A stretch of 64,000 nucleotides of DNA from Citrobacter amalonaticus (GTDB taxonomy: Bacteria; Pseudomonadota; Gammaproteobacteria; Enterobacterales; Enterobacteriaceae): assembly GCF_002918555.1 (NCBI RefSeq), contig NZ_PQMB01000006.1, positions 62,001-126,000 of the forward strand, in the 5' to 3' direction. Below, one piece after another: positions 18,251 through 27,287 of the stretch. Under the pieces are notes generated by a model that was given only the letters and a program-made list of their open reading frames with translations, was not told the origin of the DNA and ran no database searches. Position numbers and translations under genes: made by a program. Each line of letters starts with the position of its first letter. Position 1 is the stretch's first letter.

Positions 18251-18290
18251 ACCGGAGAAAGTAATTTCTCCGGTTTCAGGTGCGTTTTTT
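18251..18290 (+). terminator. Hairpin with trailing T-run between ycjV and ompG
   Basis: A perfect 10-bp stem, ACCGGAGAAA / TTTCTCCGGT with loop GTAA (18251-18274), is followed ten bases later by TTTTTT. It could act as a partial terminator that lowers ompG expression relative to the ycj genes, or as an mRNA-stabilising structure. Confidence 0.6.
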
Positions 18291-18314
18291 ATCGAGTTTT
18301 AATAAGGAATAAAA

Positions 18315-19220
18315 ATGAAAACCTTACTGTTCTCTACTGCGCTCGCCATGTGCGCAGGGGTTTCCTGCGCGCAGGCTGCCGAAAAAAATGACTGGCATTT
18401 TAATATTGGTGCCATGTACGAAATTGAAAACGTCGAAGGCTACGGCGAAGATATGGATGGACTGGCTGAACCTTCCATCTATTTTAATGCGGCAAACGGT
18501 CCGTGGAGAATGTCGCTGGCCTATTATCAGGAAGGCCCGGTTGATTATAGTGCCGGTAAGCGCGGCAGCTGGTTCGACCGTCCGGAACTGGAAGTTCACT
18601 ATCAGTTCCTCGAAAGCGATGACGTGAATTTTGGCCTGACCGGTGGTTTTCGTAATTACGGCTACCACTACGTGAATGAAGCGGGGAAAGACACCGCCAA
18701 TATGCAGCGCTGGAAAATAGCGCCTGACTGGGATGTGAAACTCGCTGACGATTTACGCTTCAGCGGCTGGTTGTCGATGTATCAGTTTGTCAATGATTTA
18801 TCGACGACCGGTTACGCGGACAGTCGTGTCGAAACCGAAACTGGCCTGCACTATACCATCAATGAAACGGTGGGGCTGACGGTGAACTATTACCTGGAGC
18901 GCGGGTTTAATATGGATAGCTCACGGAATAATGGTGAGTTTTCCACCCAGGAGATCCGTGCCTATTTGCCGCTTTCGTTGGGTAACACCACGCTGACGCC
19001 GTATACCCGTATCGGGCTGGATCGCTGGAGCAACTGGGACTGGCAGGACGATATCGAACGTGAAGGCCATGACTTTAACCGTCTCGGCCTGCTCTATGCT
19101 TATGATTTCCAGAACGGCCTGTCGATGTCGCTGGAATATGCATATGAGTGGGAAGATCATGACGAAGGGGAAAGCGATCGGTTCCACTATGCGGGCGTAG
19201 GCGTGAATTACGCCTTCTGA
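18315..19220 (+). CDS. ompG: OmpG, monomeric outer-membrane porin
   Basis: 301-residue precursor with a cleavable signal peptide ending CAQA (about residue 21). The mature beta-barrel repeats alternating aromatic strands such as DWHFNIGAMYEIENVEGYGEDMDG and ends with the assembly signal YAGVGVNYAF (C-terminal Phe). E. coli OmpG is a 14-stranded monomeric channel wide enough for oligosaccharides. It fits as the outer-membrane entry for the ycj sugar. AAGGAAT precedes the ATG. Last gene of the cluster, convergent with ycjW. Confidence 0.95.
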   Translation: MKTLLFSTALAMCAGVSCAQAAEKNDWHFNIGAMYEIENVEGYGEDMDGLAEPSIYFNAANGPWRMSLAYYQEGPVDYSAGKRGSWFDRPELEVHYQFLESDDVNFGLTGGFRNYGYHYVNEAGKDTANMQRWKIAPDWDVKLADDLRFSGWLSMYQFVNDLSTTGYADSRVETETGLHYTINETVGLTVNYYLERGFNMDSSRNNGEFSTQEIRAYLPLSLGNTTLTPYTRIGLDRWSNWDWQDDIEREGHDFNRLGLLYAYDFQNGLSMSLEYAYEWEDHDEGESDRFHYAGVGVNYAF

Positions 19221-19226
19221 TGATTC

Positions 19227-19253
19227 CGGCTGCCCGAAGTCAACGGGCAGCCG
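19227..19253. terminator. Shared hairpin between ompG and ycjW
   Basis: A perfect 10-bp GC-rich stem CGGCTGCCCG / CGGGCAGCCG with a 7-base loop lies between the converging ompG and ycjW ends. T-tracts are weak on both strands. Confidence 0.65.
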
Positions 19254-19257
19254 TTAC

Positions 19258-20268
19258 TCAGGCCAGCGAGGCGGTCAGAGAGATTCGGGTTTCTACGGTA
19301 ATGGACCTGGCTTCAGCTTTACCGGCAATATGCTTAAATAACAGATCGCAGCTTTGTTCGCCCAGTTCACGCGTCGGGACGTCAATCCCGCCAGGCGGCG
19401 GGGTAAGAATAAATGAGAGCATCTCGTTGCTGTAGCCCACCACGGCCAGCTGCTGCGGAATCGCAATATTTTTCTCTGCGGCTGCGCGATACAAACTGAG
19501 GATCTTAATACTGTCTGTCGCAAATACCGCGTCCGGTAAAGGATGCTGGCTTAACAGGGTTCTCGCTGCTTCCAGCGCACTTTCATGCGTATAACCACCA
19601 TCTATAATCCATTGTGGTGCCAGCGGATAATGGTGATTATTCAGACTCTGTTTATAACCATTCAGGCGATCGACAGAAACATGGTAATCCAGTGGCGCGT
19701 GCAGGCAGGCAATATGCTGATGGCCGCTGTTAATTAAGGCATCAGTCAAAACAATGCTGTCACGATAGTTATCGGTATCTACCGAATAAACGTGCTCGTA
19801 CTGACCTTCAACCTTGCCGATGACGACAACGGGAATATCATATTTATCAAGCTGTGCAAAAAAAGATTCATCAGCCGGGGAACTCAGCATAATAATGCCT
19901 TTAATCATTTTCTGCTTTATTTTACTTTCACATTTCTGCAAATCATCTTCTGTGCTTCGGGAAGTCTGTAATATGACGTCAAAACCTTCTTCTTCCGCTT
20001 TAGCGGTAATGGCATGGAGTACTTCTGAGAAAAAAGGATTGCCGGCTGTCGTTTTCGCAGAACGGGTAGAAATTACCATAATGGCGTCAAAGCCAGAGGA
20101 CGTCAGCGCCCTGGCAAGTTTATTCGGCTGATACTGTAATTCGTCGATCGCACGCAAAACTTTCTCACGGGCTTCAGGTGAGATATTGGTTTGTTTATTG
20201 AGTACACGCGATACCGTTGATTTTGATACACCAGCAACACGCGCAATATCATAAATAGTTGGAGACAT
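19258..20268 (-). CDS. ycjW: YcjW, LacI-family repressor of the ycj cluster
   Basis: 336-residue regulator. The N-terminal helix-turn-helix and hinge ([32 protein letters not shown] is split by normal LacI spacing) are followed by a periplasmic-binding-protein-like effector domain (about residues 60-330). E. coli YcjW represses ycj genes and has been linked to pspE and sulfide production. Here pspE is missing, so only the ycj role can apply locally. It is convergent with ompG. The start at 20268 gives MSPTIYDIA. The inducer is unknown, probably a sugar of the pathway. Confidence 0.94.
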   Translation of the reverse strand: MSPTIYDIARVAGVSKSTVSRVLNKQTNISPEAREKVLRAIDELQYQPNKLARALTSSGFDAIMVISTRSAKTTAGNPFFSEVLHAITAKAEEEGFDVILQTSRSTEDDLQKCESKIKQKMIKGIIMLSSPADESFFAQLDKYDIPVVVIGKVEGQYEHVYSVDTDNYRDSIVLTDALINSGHQHIACLHAPLDYHVSVDRLNGYKQSLNNHHYPLAPQWIIDGGYTHESALEAARTLLSQHPLPDAVFATDSIKILSLYRAAAEKNIAIPQQLAVVGYSNEMLSFILTPPPGGIDVPTRELGEQSCDLLFKHIAGKAEARSITVETRISLTASLA

Positions 20269-20342
20269 AGTTCGGGAACGCCAGCAGAGAGTGAATAGTA
20301 CACATCTTATGGAGTTAACCTGCGGATGACAACATAAGGCGG

Positions 20343-20367
20343 TTGATTATCAACAACCTGACCCCAT
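20343..20367 (+). promoter_or_regulatory. Candidate sigma-32 promoter for ycjXF
   Basis: TTGATT (20343-20348), a 13-base spacer and CCCCAT (20362-20367) resemble the heat-shock pattern TTGAAA-N13-15-CCCCAT. ycjXF is sigma-32 controlled in E. coli. The site lies about 200 bases before ycjX, with a repeat element in between. Confidence 0.5.
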
Positions 20368-20370
20368 ATT

Positions 20371-20405
20371 TATACTCGTCATACTTCACGTTGCGGGGAG
20401 TTGGC
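20371..20405 (-). repeat. Dispersed intergenic repeat, copy C
   Basis: On the minus strand this reads GCCAACTCCCC...GAAGTATGACGAGTATA. The last 17 bases are identical to copy B at 23164-23200. It lies between ycjW and ycjX. Confidence 0.6.
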
Positions 20406-20572
20406 TTTGTTACCTGGCATATCCCAGGGCTTTGGCCTTGTGGGGCCAGCGTAAGCAGCGTTCAACACGGCGATGCCGTTTAGAGCCGATGGCCCAGGTT
20501 CTTTGTCCCGCGACACGAATAATTAAGAGTATATTCTCTTTTTTCTGCTCTTCAGGCATAACGGGATGGGCG

Positions 20573-21970
20573 ATGAAGCGACTTAAAAACGAACTCAACT
20601 CGCTGGTCAATCGCGGCGTAGACAGGCACTTACGGCTGGCCGTTACCGGACTTAGCCGCAGCGGAAAAACCGCGTTTATCACGGCGATGGTGAACCAGTT
20701 ACTCAACCTCCACGCCGGGGCGCGGTTGCCGCTGCTTGGCGCCGTGCGTGAGGAGCGCTTACTGGGGGTGAAACGCGTTCCGCAGCGCGATTTTGGTATT
20801 CCGCGCTTTACCTATGATGAAGGGCTGGCGCAACTCTACGGTTCACCGCCAACCTGGCCTACGCCGACGCGCGGCGTCAGTGAGATCCGCCTGGCGCTAC
20901 GTTATAAATCCAATGACTCATTACTTCGTCATTTTAAAGATACATCAACGCTGTATCTCGAAATAGTCGATTACCCCGGCGAATGGTTGCTGGATCTGCC
21001 GATGCTGGCGCAGGACTATCTGAGCTGGTCGCGACAGATGACCGGTTTACTGCACGGGCAGCGGGCTGAATGGTCGGCGAAATGGCGGCAGATCTCCCAG
21101 GGGCTGGATCCGCTGGCGCCTGCCGATGAGAATCGCCTGGCGGAAATTGCCGCTGCCTGGACAGAGTATTTACATCAGTGTAAACAACAGGGGCTGCACT
21201 TTATTCAGCCGGGGCGCTTCGTCCTGCCTGGCGATATGGCTGGCGCACCGGCATTGCAATTTTTCCCGTGGCCGGATGTGGACGCGCAGGGGGAATCCAG
21301 ACTGGCGCAGGCAGATAAACATACCAACGCCGGGATGCTGCGGGAACGCTTCAATTACTACTGTGAGAAGGTGGTTAAGGGATTCTATAAAAACCACTTT
21401 TTGCGTTTTGACCGCCAGATTGTGCTGGTGGACTGCCTGCAACCCCTGAATAGCGGACCGCAGGCGTTCAATGATATGCGTCTGGCATTGACTCAATTGA
21501 TGCAAAGTTTCCATTATGGACAGCGCACGCTGTTTCGACGACTGTTTGCGCCAGTGATTGATAAGCTACTGTTCGCCGCCACTAAGGCCGATCACGTCAC
21601 GGTGGATCAACATGCCAATATGGTGTCGTTGCTCCAGCAGCTGATTCAGGATGCGTGGCAAAACGCGGCGTTTGAAGGCATCAGCATGGACTGCCTGGGG
21701 CTGGCGTCGGTACAGGCGACCACCAGCGGTCTGATTGATGTCAATGGCGAGAAGATTCCGGCTCTGCGAGGTAACCGACTCAGCGATGGAGAGCCGCTTA
21801 CCGTTTATCCGGGGGAAGTTCCGGCCAGGTTGCCTGGACAGGCATTCTGGGATAATCAGGGTTTTCAGTTTGAAGCGTTTCGCCCGCAGGTGATGGATGT
21901 GGACAAACCGCTGCCCCATATTCGCCTGGATGCTGCGCTGGAATTTTTAATAGGAGATAAATTGCGATGA
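20573..21970 (+). CDS. ycjX: YcjX, DUF463 P-loop ATPase/GTPase-like stress protein
   Basis: 465-residue cytoplasmic protein with an N-terminal P-loop, [13 protein letters not shown] (GLSRSGKT at about 26-33), and a downstream [16 protein letters not shown] resembling a Walker B/switch region. Biochemical role is not settled; it belongs to the heat-shock regulon in E. coli. The ATG at 20573 gives MKRLKNELN as in E. coli; an in-frame start 141 bases upstream would translate the repeat region and is rejected. It overlaps ycjF by four bases. Confidence 0.93.
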   Translation: MKRLKNELNSLVNRGVDRHLRLAVTGLSRSGKTAFITAMVNQLLNLHAGARLPLLGAVREERLLGVKRVPQRDFGIPRFTYDEGLAQLYGSPPTWPTPTRGVSEIRLALRYKSNDSLLRHFKDTSTLYLEIVDYPGEWLLDLPMLAQDYLSWSRQMTGLLHGQRAEWSAKWRQISQGLDPLAPADENRLAEIAAAWTEYLHQCKQQGLHFIQPGRFVLPGDMAGAPALQFFPWPDVDAQGESRLAQADKHTNAGMLRERFNYYCEKVVKGFYKNHFLRFDRQIVLVDCLQPLNSGPQAFNDMRLALTQLMQSFHYGQRTLFRRLFAPVIDKLLFAATKADHVTVDQHANMVSLLQQLIQDAWQNAAFEGISMDCLGLASVQATTSGLIDVNGEKIPALRGNRLSDGEPLTVYPGEVPARLPGQAFWDNQGFQFEAFRPQVMDVDKPLPHIRLDAALEFLIGDKLR

Positions 21971-23004
21971 CCGAACCGTTAAAACCGCGTATCGATTTCG
22001 CAGGACCGCTGGAGGTTGAGCAAAATCCGGCGTTTAAGGCGCAGCAAACCTTCAGCGAATCACAGGCGCAGACCTTTTCTCCGGCGACGCTGGATGAACC
22101 TGTGGAGGAAGAGGGGCAGGCGGAGGCGGTGATTAACGCTGCCCTGCGTCCTAAGCGCAGCCTGTGGCGCAAAATGGTGATGGGGGGACTGACGCTGTTT
22201 GGCGCCAGCGTGGTCGGCCAGGGCGTGCAGTGGACGATGAATGCCTGGCAAACTCAGGACTGGGTGGCGCTGGGCGGTTGTGCGGCGGGGGCGTTGATCA
22301 TCGGCGCGGGCGTCGGCTCAGTGGTGACCGAGTGGCGTCGGCTGTGGCGCCTGCGCCAGCGCGCCCATGAGCGCGATGAGGCTCGCGATCTGTTGCACAG
22401 CCATGGTACCGGAAAAGGCCGCGCATTTTGTGAAAAGCTGGCGCAACAAGCGGGAATCGATCAGTCTCACCCGGCGCTACAGCGCTGGTATGCCTCTATC
22501 CATGAAACGCAAAACGACAGGGAAGTGGTCAGCCTGTATGCACATCTGGTGCAGCCGGTTCTGGACGCACAGGCGCGAAGAGAGATTAGTCGTTCGGCGG
22601 CAGAATCGACGCTGATGATCGCCGTCAGCCCGCTGGCGCTGGTGGATATGGCGTTTATTGCCTGGCGCAACCTGCGGCTGATCAATCGTATTGCGACGCT
22701 GTACGGCATCGAGCTGGGTTATTACAGCCGTCTGCGTCTGTTTCGCTTGGTGCTGTTGAATATCGCTTTTGCCGGGGCCAGCGAACTGGTGCGTGAGATG
22801 GGGATGGACTGGATGTCGCAGGATCTCGCCGCCCGGTTGTCTGCGCGCGCCGCGCAGGGCATCGGCGCCGGGCTGCTTACCGCGCGTCTGGGTATCAAGG
22901 CGATGGAGCTTTGCCGTCCGCTGCCGTGGATTGACGACGACAAACCACGGCTTGGTGATTTTCGCCGTGAATTAATTGGTCAGCTAAAAAGACACGATAA
23001 ATAG
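21967..23004 (+). CDS. ycjF: YcjF, DUF697/UPF0283 inner-membrane protein
   Basis: 345-residue membrane protein. A variable acidic N-terminus (about residues 1-60) precedes two membrane spans near residues 70-90 and 100-120. A third hydrophobic region ([21 protein letters not shown]) lies in the DUF697 domain. It is translationally coupled to ycjX and probably works with it under envelope or heat stress. Exact function unknown. Confidence 0.92.
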   Translation: MTEPLKPRIDFAGPLEVEQNPAFKAQQTFSESQAQTFSPATLDEPVEEEGQAEAVINAALRPKRSLWRKMVMGGLTLFGASVVGQGVQWTMNAWQTQDWVALGGCAAGALIIGAGVGSVVTEWRRLWRLRQRAHERDEARDLLHSHGTGKGRAFCEKLAQQAGIDQSHPALQRWYASIHETQNDREVVSLYAHLVQPVLDAQARREISRSAAESTLMIAVSPLALVDMAFIAWRNLRLINRIATLYGIELGYYSRLRLFRLVLLNIAFAGASELVREMGMDWMSQDLAARLSARAAQGIGAGLLTARLGIKAMELCRPLPWIDDDKPRLGDFRRELIGQLKRHDK

Positions 23005-23640
23005 ATAAGCCGCAGTGATTTTCACATCGTGCCGCCGGAACCCGTCTGGCGCACGATGTTATTCCCGCTTTATCGCCAGCCTGTCACTCACCTTTCATTC
23101 ATCAATATATTGAAACGTTGTATTTGATATCCGAATAATGCCTGCCAGAATATTTCAGGCATTGCCAACGCACCAGCAACTTGAAGTATGACGAGTATAG
23201 CATAAACAGGCCATCAGCGGCTTGCCGTCGGCCCCCGAGTACGCGGAGGTTCTTATCGTCAGTGGATGATGCAATGGATTACATTTGCTTACCCTGTGCG
23301 CAAGCAATCACAAATTGTGCTTTTATTGTTTAAAATAGAGATTTATAAATAAAGCATAATATATAATATTCTCCCATTTACTGTGGTCTGATATGAAAAA
23401 CGATGGATAAAATAAACAACCATCTGTTTTGTGAATTAATTATTAATTCGTTACGGTGATGAATGTATCCTTAATATATTGGAAACATGAACGATGTCGG
23501 ATGTGAATAATCAGATTCATGCGTCCGGGGAGGCTATTTGTGTTTTTTAACCAGAGCATTTCAAATGCAGTGAGCCTGTAATAAATACCCGGAATAAATA
23601 ATTTAACTGAATGTACTGAGAGCAAGCAAAAGGAGTTGAA
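23005..23640. other. Long intergenic stretch before the autotransporter
   Basis: 636 bases without a credible gene. It contains repeat copy B (23164-23200). A GC-rich inverted stretch follows the ycjF stop (CGTGCCGCCGG...GCGCACGATG). From about 23290 there is strongly AT-rich sequence that should hold the autotransporter promoter. AAAGGAG lies just before the ATG at 23641. Confidence 0.5.
23164..23200 (+). repeat. Dispersed intergenic repeat, copy B
   Basis: 37 bases matching copy A (18212-18248) at 33 positions. Its 17-base core GAAGTATGACGAGTATA is shared exactly with copy C. Located between ycjF and the autotransporter. Confidence 0.65.
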
Positions 23641-26600
23641 ATGAATAAGAGTTACAATATTGTCTGGAATGCTGCCCGTAATATGTATGTGGTTGCCTCC
23701 GAGTTAGCACGCGGCGATAGCCGGATTAAAACCCAGGTATGCGCTGGTGCAGTGGCGGTTGGGTTGGCGCTGGCTTCAATGGGGAGTGCCAGTGCGGCGA
23801 CTTGTGCCGGTACACTTGTTGGGAATAGTTGTGAGATTAATTCAAATACAGTACTCACTGATGGCGACATATATACTGCTGTAGGAGGCTCTAGTGTATA
23901 TCCAAACACTGCAATTAGCGTTATGGGTGATGGTGTAGTCGTAGTCGGTAGTCAGATAACGATTAATGCTCTGGAAATATATAATACTGGCATATTGATA
24001 CAAAATGGGGCGGAAATAAAGTTAAGTGGGGATAGCACTATTAATGTCAGTAAAGATAATAACGGAGTAATCACTGACAGCCGTTCTAAAGTTACTCTGG
24101 AAGATACTACAGTTGCAGTCAATGAAAGCGGTGTTGGGATATCAAATAAGGGGCAGGCCGATCTCCGTAATAGCATCATTAGAGTCATTGATACTGACAT
24201 AGTGGGCGGAGGTGTAGGGATACGGAGCGGAGAGGGTAGCACTACCATTTTGATAGATAGCGAAATAGATGTAAGTGGAAAAAATGGTGATTGGGGAATA
24301 TTTCTTGACCGAAGGGCGACTAAACTTACTCTTTCCGGTGGTGAAATTACCGTCGGGAATACAGGTAGAGGAATAGAAAATGCGGGAGCTGTCGAGATAA
24401 GTCTGAATGGAAGTATTATCTCCACCAATGACGCCAGTACAGGGATATTGAACAATGACGGTACTAATACCACTGCCACATTTACAATAAACAATGCCAC
24501 GATTAATACCCATGATACCAGTAAGGGGGTAAATAACACATCGGGTTCTATCACTCTTACCAACACAAACATTATCGCGGATGGTCAAAGCACGGGGATA
24601 GGGAACAAAGACGATGTAACTCTGACAAATACAACTATTACTCTTAATGATAGCAAGGCTACAGGGGTCGAAGTTGCATCAGATTCCCACACTACCATGA
24701 ATGGCGGCAGCATTGAGGGTAACGGTACTGGTACTGCGTTTTCTGGCACTGTTCCTCCAGGCCAGCCAGAGCCGCATGATACATCAGTTATCAGTTTGGA
24801 TGGTGTATCCGTTAACTCACAGTATATCCTGCAGGCGAATAGCGGAAGCGTCGAATATACAGGTGTGGACTTTTCCGCTACCAACAGCACCCTGAAGGGG
24901 GCATTTGACGCCAGTCATTCCAATGTTACCCTGGCGGGGGGCACCACCTGGACCGTCACCGGTGATTCAAACATTGGCGTCCTGAAACTGACGGGCGATA
25001 GCACCACCCTGAATGTCGATCTGACTAATGCTGATACCAGCGCCCCGATTATGACTACCGGCAGCGCCACTCTGGGCGGTACGCTCAATATCACTGGTTT
25101 CAGCATCAGCAACATAGAAGATATGACCAACCCGGGTGATTCGGGTAGCGCGAGCAGTGTCGCTTCTGAAACCTTCACGCTGATTGACTCAGACAGCGCC
25201 ATTACCACTGATTTCAGCAATCTGACCATCGCCGGTATTGATGCTAAAACGACAGACTTTATCACTATCGATGGTACGACTAAGCCTGGTGATAACACAC
25301 AGTATGTTCTGACCGGATCGCTTAGCTGGTACGCCGATCGGGACAACGCGGCTACCGAGCCAGCGGTCCTTCGCGCCGCTCGTCGCACCGCCCCGGGCAC
25401 GCCGTCTGCTCACGGCACCTTCACCCTGAGCAATCCTGATGGTAGCTTTACGCTTGACACCGTACTGGAGGACGTCGCTGGCAACAGCGACTGGGACGGC
25501 CAGTCGCTGACTAAAATGGGCCGCGGCAAGCTAATTTTGACGCAGGCCAACACCTACAGCGGCGAGACCAATATTAACGAAGGAACGCTCTGGCTGGCGA
25601 GCGGTAGCGCAATGATAGGCGCATCAAATGGCAACACGCGGGATGTGAACGTGCAGTCTGGCGCCACCCTCGGCGGTAACGGCGTGGTTAACAGCGATGT
25701 TAATAACAAAGGTAATATCGTTATCAGCGAACCCGGTCAGATGGGCAACGAACTGACCATTAACGGTGACTATGTCGGCAATAACGGTAACCTTTACATC
25801 AACGCACAGTTGGGCAATGACAGTTCACCGACCGACAAGCTGGTCGTGAATGGTAATGTCTCGGGCAACACGATGCTGCGTGTGACGAATCTCGGGGGCA
25901 CGGGCGCACTGACCAGCCAGGGCATTGAAGTGGTTGATGTCAGCGGTACTTCAGCAGATAACAGCTTTACGCTGAGTAATCAGGTACAGGTTGGGTTATA
26001 TGAATACCGCTTGTATGAGGATGGCGAGAACTGGTATCTGCGTTCTCTGGCAACGGATCCCAATAACCCCAACGACCCAAATAACCCGAATGGCCCGAAC
26101 GATCCGAATGGTCCGAATAACCCGGACGGTCCGAATAATCCGGGTACGCCGCAGTATCGCGCCGATATCGGTGCTTACCTTGCCAACCAGTGGATGGCGC
26201 GTAACCTGCAAATGCAGACGCTGTACGATCGCGAGGGCAGCCAGTTCCGCTCGGAAGATGGTAGCGTCTGGGCGCGGGTTAAAGCCGGTACGACAGAGTC
26301 TGGGGCGATGGGCGGGAAGATCGATATCGACAGCGACTATTCGCAGATCCAGTTGGGCGGTGACATTGCCGCGTGGAGCAACGGCGTGCAGAGCCTGAAG
26401 GTTGGGGTGATGGGCAGCTATATGCAGGCCGATACCGACAGCACCGGCAATCGCGGGGCGGACGGCAGTCGTTTCTCGGCGTCCGGCGACGTGGATGGCT
26501 ACAACGTCGGCGTCTACGCCACCTGGTTTGCCGACACGAAAACCCACAGCGGTCTGTACGTGGATAGCTGGTATCAGTACGGTTTCTATGACAACAGCGT

Positions 26601-27093
26601 GCAGAATGGCAATGTCGGTTCTACAAACTACGATTCAACGTCTCACGCCGTTTCGCTGGAAACCGGCTATCGTCACGATATTGCGCTGGAAACCGGCAAT
26701 ACCATCAGTCTGACGCCGCAGGCGCAGATAACGTGGCAGAAGTACGAAGCCGACAGCCTGAAAGACCAGGGAGGTTCACGTATCGACGACCAGAACAGCG
26801 ATAGCTGGACGAGCCGTTTAGGTTTGCGTATGGACAGCAAACTGCACCGGGGTGATAACGTGATCCAGCCTTTTATGGAAGCCAACTGGCTGTACACGTC
26901 GGATGATGTCACTGTGTCGTTCAACGATTCGCAGGCGAAGATGGATACGCCGGAAAATCGTGGGGAACTGAAAATGGGTATTCAGGCGAATATCAACAAT
27001 CAGTGGACTCTCACCGCACAGGCCGCAGGACAGAAAGGCAATCACGATTACAGCGATTTTAGCGGCAGCCTGAACGTCCGCTATAGCTGGTAA
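23641..27093 (+). CDS. AIDA-type (type Va) autotransporter adhesin with extended signal peptide
   Basis: 1150-residue secreted surface protein. The extended signal region MNKSYNIVWNAARNMYVVAS plus hydrophobic core (AVAVGLALASMGSASA) directs Sec export, with cleavage near residue 57. The passenger (about 58-800) is made of short Thr/Asn/Ser-rich repeats typical of a right-handed beta-helix (for example NTTITLNDSKATG). It includes an autotransporter strand repeat, GRGKLILTQANTYSGETNINEGTLWL. A proline/asparagine-rich linker of N-P-N-D-P and N-G-P-N units lies at about 803-838. The C-terminal beta-domain (about 845-1150) ends NVRYSW, with Trp instead of the commoner Phe. The 5' third is much AT-richer than the 3' half. 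No protease motif was seen, so adhesion is the likely role. Confidence 0.88.
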   Translation: MNKSYNIVWNAARNMYVVASELARGDSRIKTQVCAGAVAVGLALASMGSASAATCAGTLVGNSCEINSNTVLTDGDIYTAVGGSSVYPNTAISVMGDGVVVVGSQITINALEIYNTGILIQNGAEIKLSGDSTINVSKDNNGVITDSRSKVTLEDTTVAVNESGVGISNKGQADLRNSIIRVIDTDIVGGGVGIRSGEGSTTILIDSEIDVSGKNGDWGIFLDRRATKLTLSGGEITVGNTGRGIENAGAVEISLNGSIISTNDASTGILNNDGTNTTATFTINNATINTHDTSKGVNNTSGSITLTNTNIIADGQSTGIGNKDDVTLTNTTITLNDSKATGVEVASDSHTTMNGGSIEGNGTGTAFSGTVPPGQPEPHDTSVISLDGVSVNSQYILQANSGSVEYTGVDFSATNSTLKGAFDASHSNVTLAGGTTWTVTGDSNIGVLKLTGDSTTLNVDLTNADTSAPIMTTGSATLGGTLNITGFSISNIEDMTNPGDSGSASSVASETFTLIDSDSAITTDFSNLTIAGIDAKTTDFITIDGTTKPGDNTQYVLTGSLSWYADRDNAATEPAVLRAARRTAPGTPSAHGTFTLSNPDGSFTLDTVLEDVAGNSDWDGQSLTKMGRGKLILTQANTYSGETNINEGTLWLASGSAMIGASNGNTRDVNVQSGATLGGNGVVNSDVNNKGNIVISEPGQMGNELTINGDYVGNNGNLYINAQLGNDSSPTDKLVVNGNVSGNTMLRVTNLGGTGALTSQGIEVVDVSGTSADNSFTLSNQVQVGLYEYRLYEDGENWYLRSLATDPNNPNDPNNPNGPNDPNGPNNPDGPNNPGTPQYRADIGAYLANQWMARNLQMQTLYDREGSQFRSEDGSVWARVKAGTTESGAMGGKIDIDSDYSQIQLGGDIAAWSNGVQSLKVGVMGSYMQADTDSTGNRGADGSRFSASGDVDGYNVGVYATWFADTKTHSGLYVDSWYQYGFYDNSVQNGNVGSTNYDSTSHAVSLETGYRHDIALETGNTISLTPQAQITWQKYEADSLKDQGGSRIDDQNSDSWTSRLGLRMDSKLHRGDNVIQPFMEANWLYTSDDVTVSFNDSQAKMDTPENRGELKMGIQANINNQWTLTAQAAGQKGNHDYSDFSGSLNVRYSW

Positions 27094-27137
27094 GGCGCAC
27101 CTTTTGCCCTTACATCATGTAAGGGTGTTGGCACCAG

Positions 27138-27172
27138 AATCTCCCGATCGGATCGTCCGGTCGGGAGATTTT
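27138..27172 (+). terminator. Rho-independent terminator after the autotransporter
   Basis: The arms AATCTCCCGA / TCGGGAGATT with inner CGG/CCG pairing are followed by TTTTC. A strong stem with a short U-tract, 45 bases after the stop codon. Confidence 0.75.
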
Positions 27173-27201
27173 CATCTCTGACGTATGATTTCTGCGCAAG
27201 C

Positions 27202-27219
27202 TGTCAATATTTCTTGACA
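27202..27219 (+). promoter_or_regulatory. TyrR box upstream of tyrR
   Basis: TGTCAATATTTCTTGACA has perfectly symmetric arms (TGTCAA / TTGACA) with a 6-base spacer. This is close to the TyrR consensus TGTAAA-N6-TTTACA. It lies about 70 bases before the tyrR start and fits the known autoregulation of tyrR. Confidence 0.8.
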
Positions 27220-27287
27220 GCCATCTTCCAGCCGCTCGATATCTGGCTTATTATTTTAAGGTGACTGGCTTACAGGATGAATCCCCC

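Noticed and set aside
20432-20572. Extension of ycjX upstream by 47 codons
   Set aside because: It lies beyond the intergenic repeat, has no ribosome site, and the E. coli protein begins at MKRLKNELN.
23952-24572. A 206-codon frame antisense to the autotransporter passenger
   Set aside because: Low-complexity hydrophobic translation typical of the complement of Thr/Asn-rich repeats.
26046-26160. Short tandem units suggesting a CRISPR or minisatellite
   Set aside because: They code for the Asn/Pro-rich linker in frame within the autotransporter. Spacers are absent.
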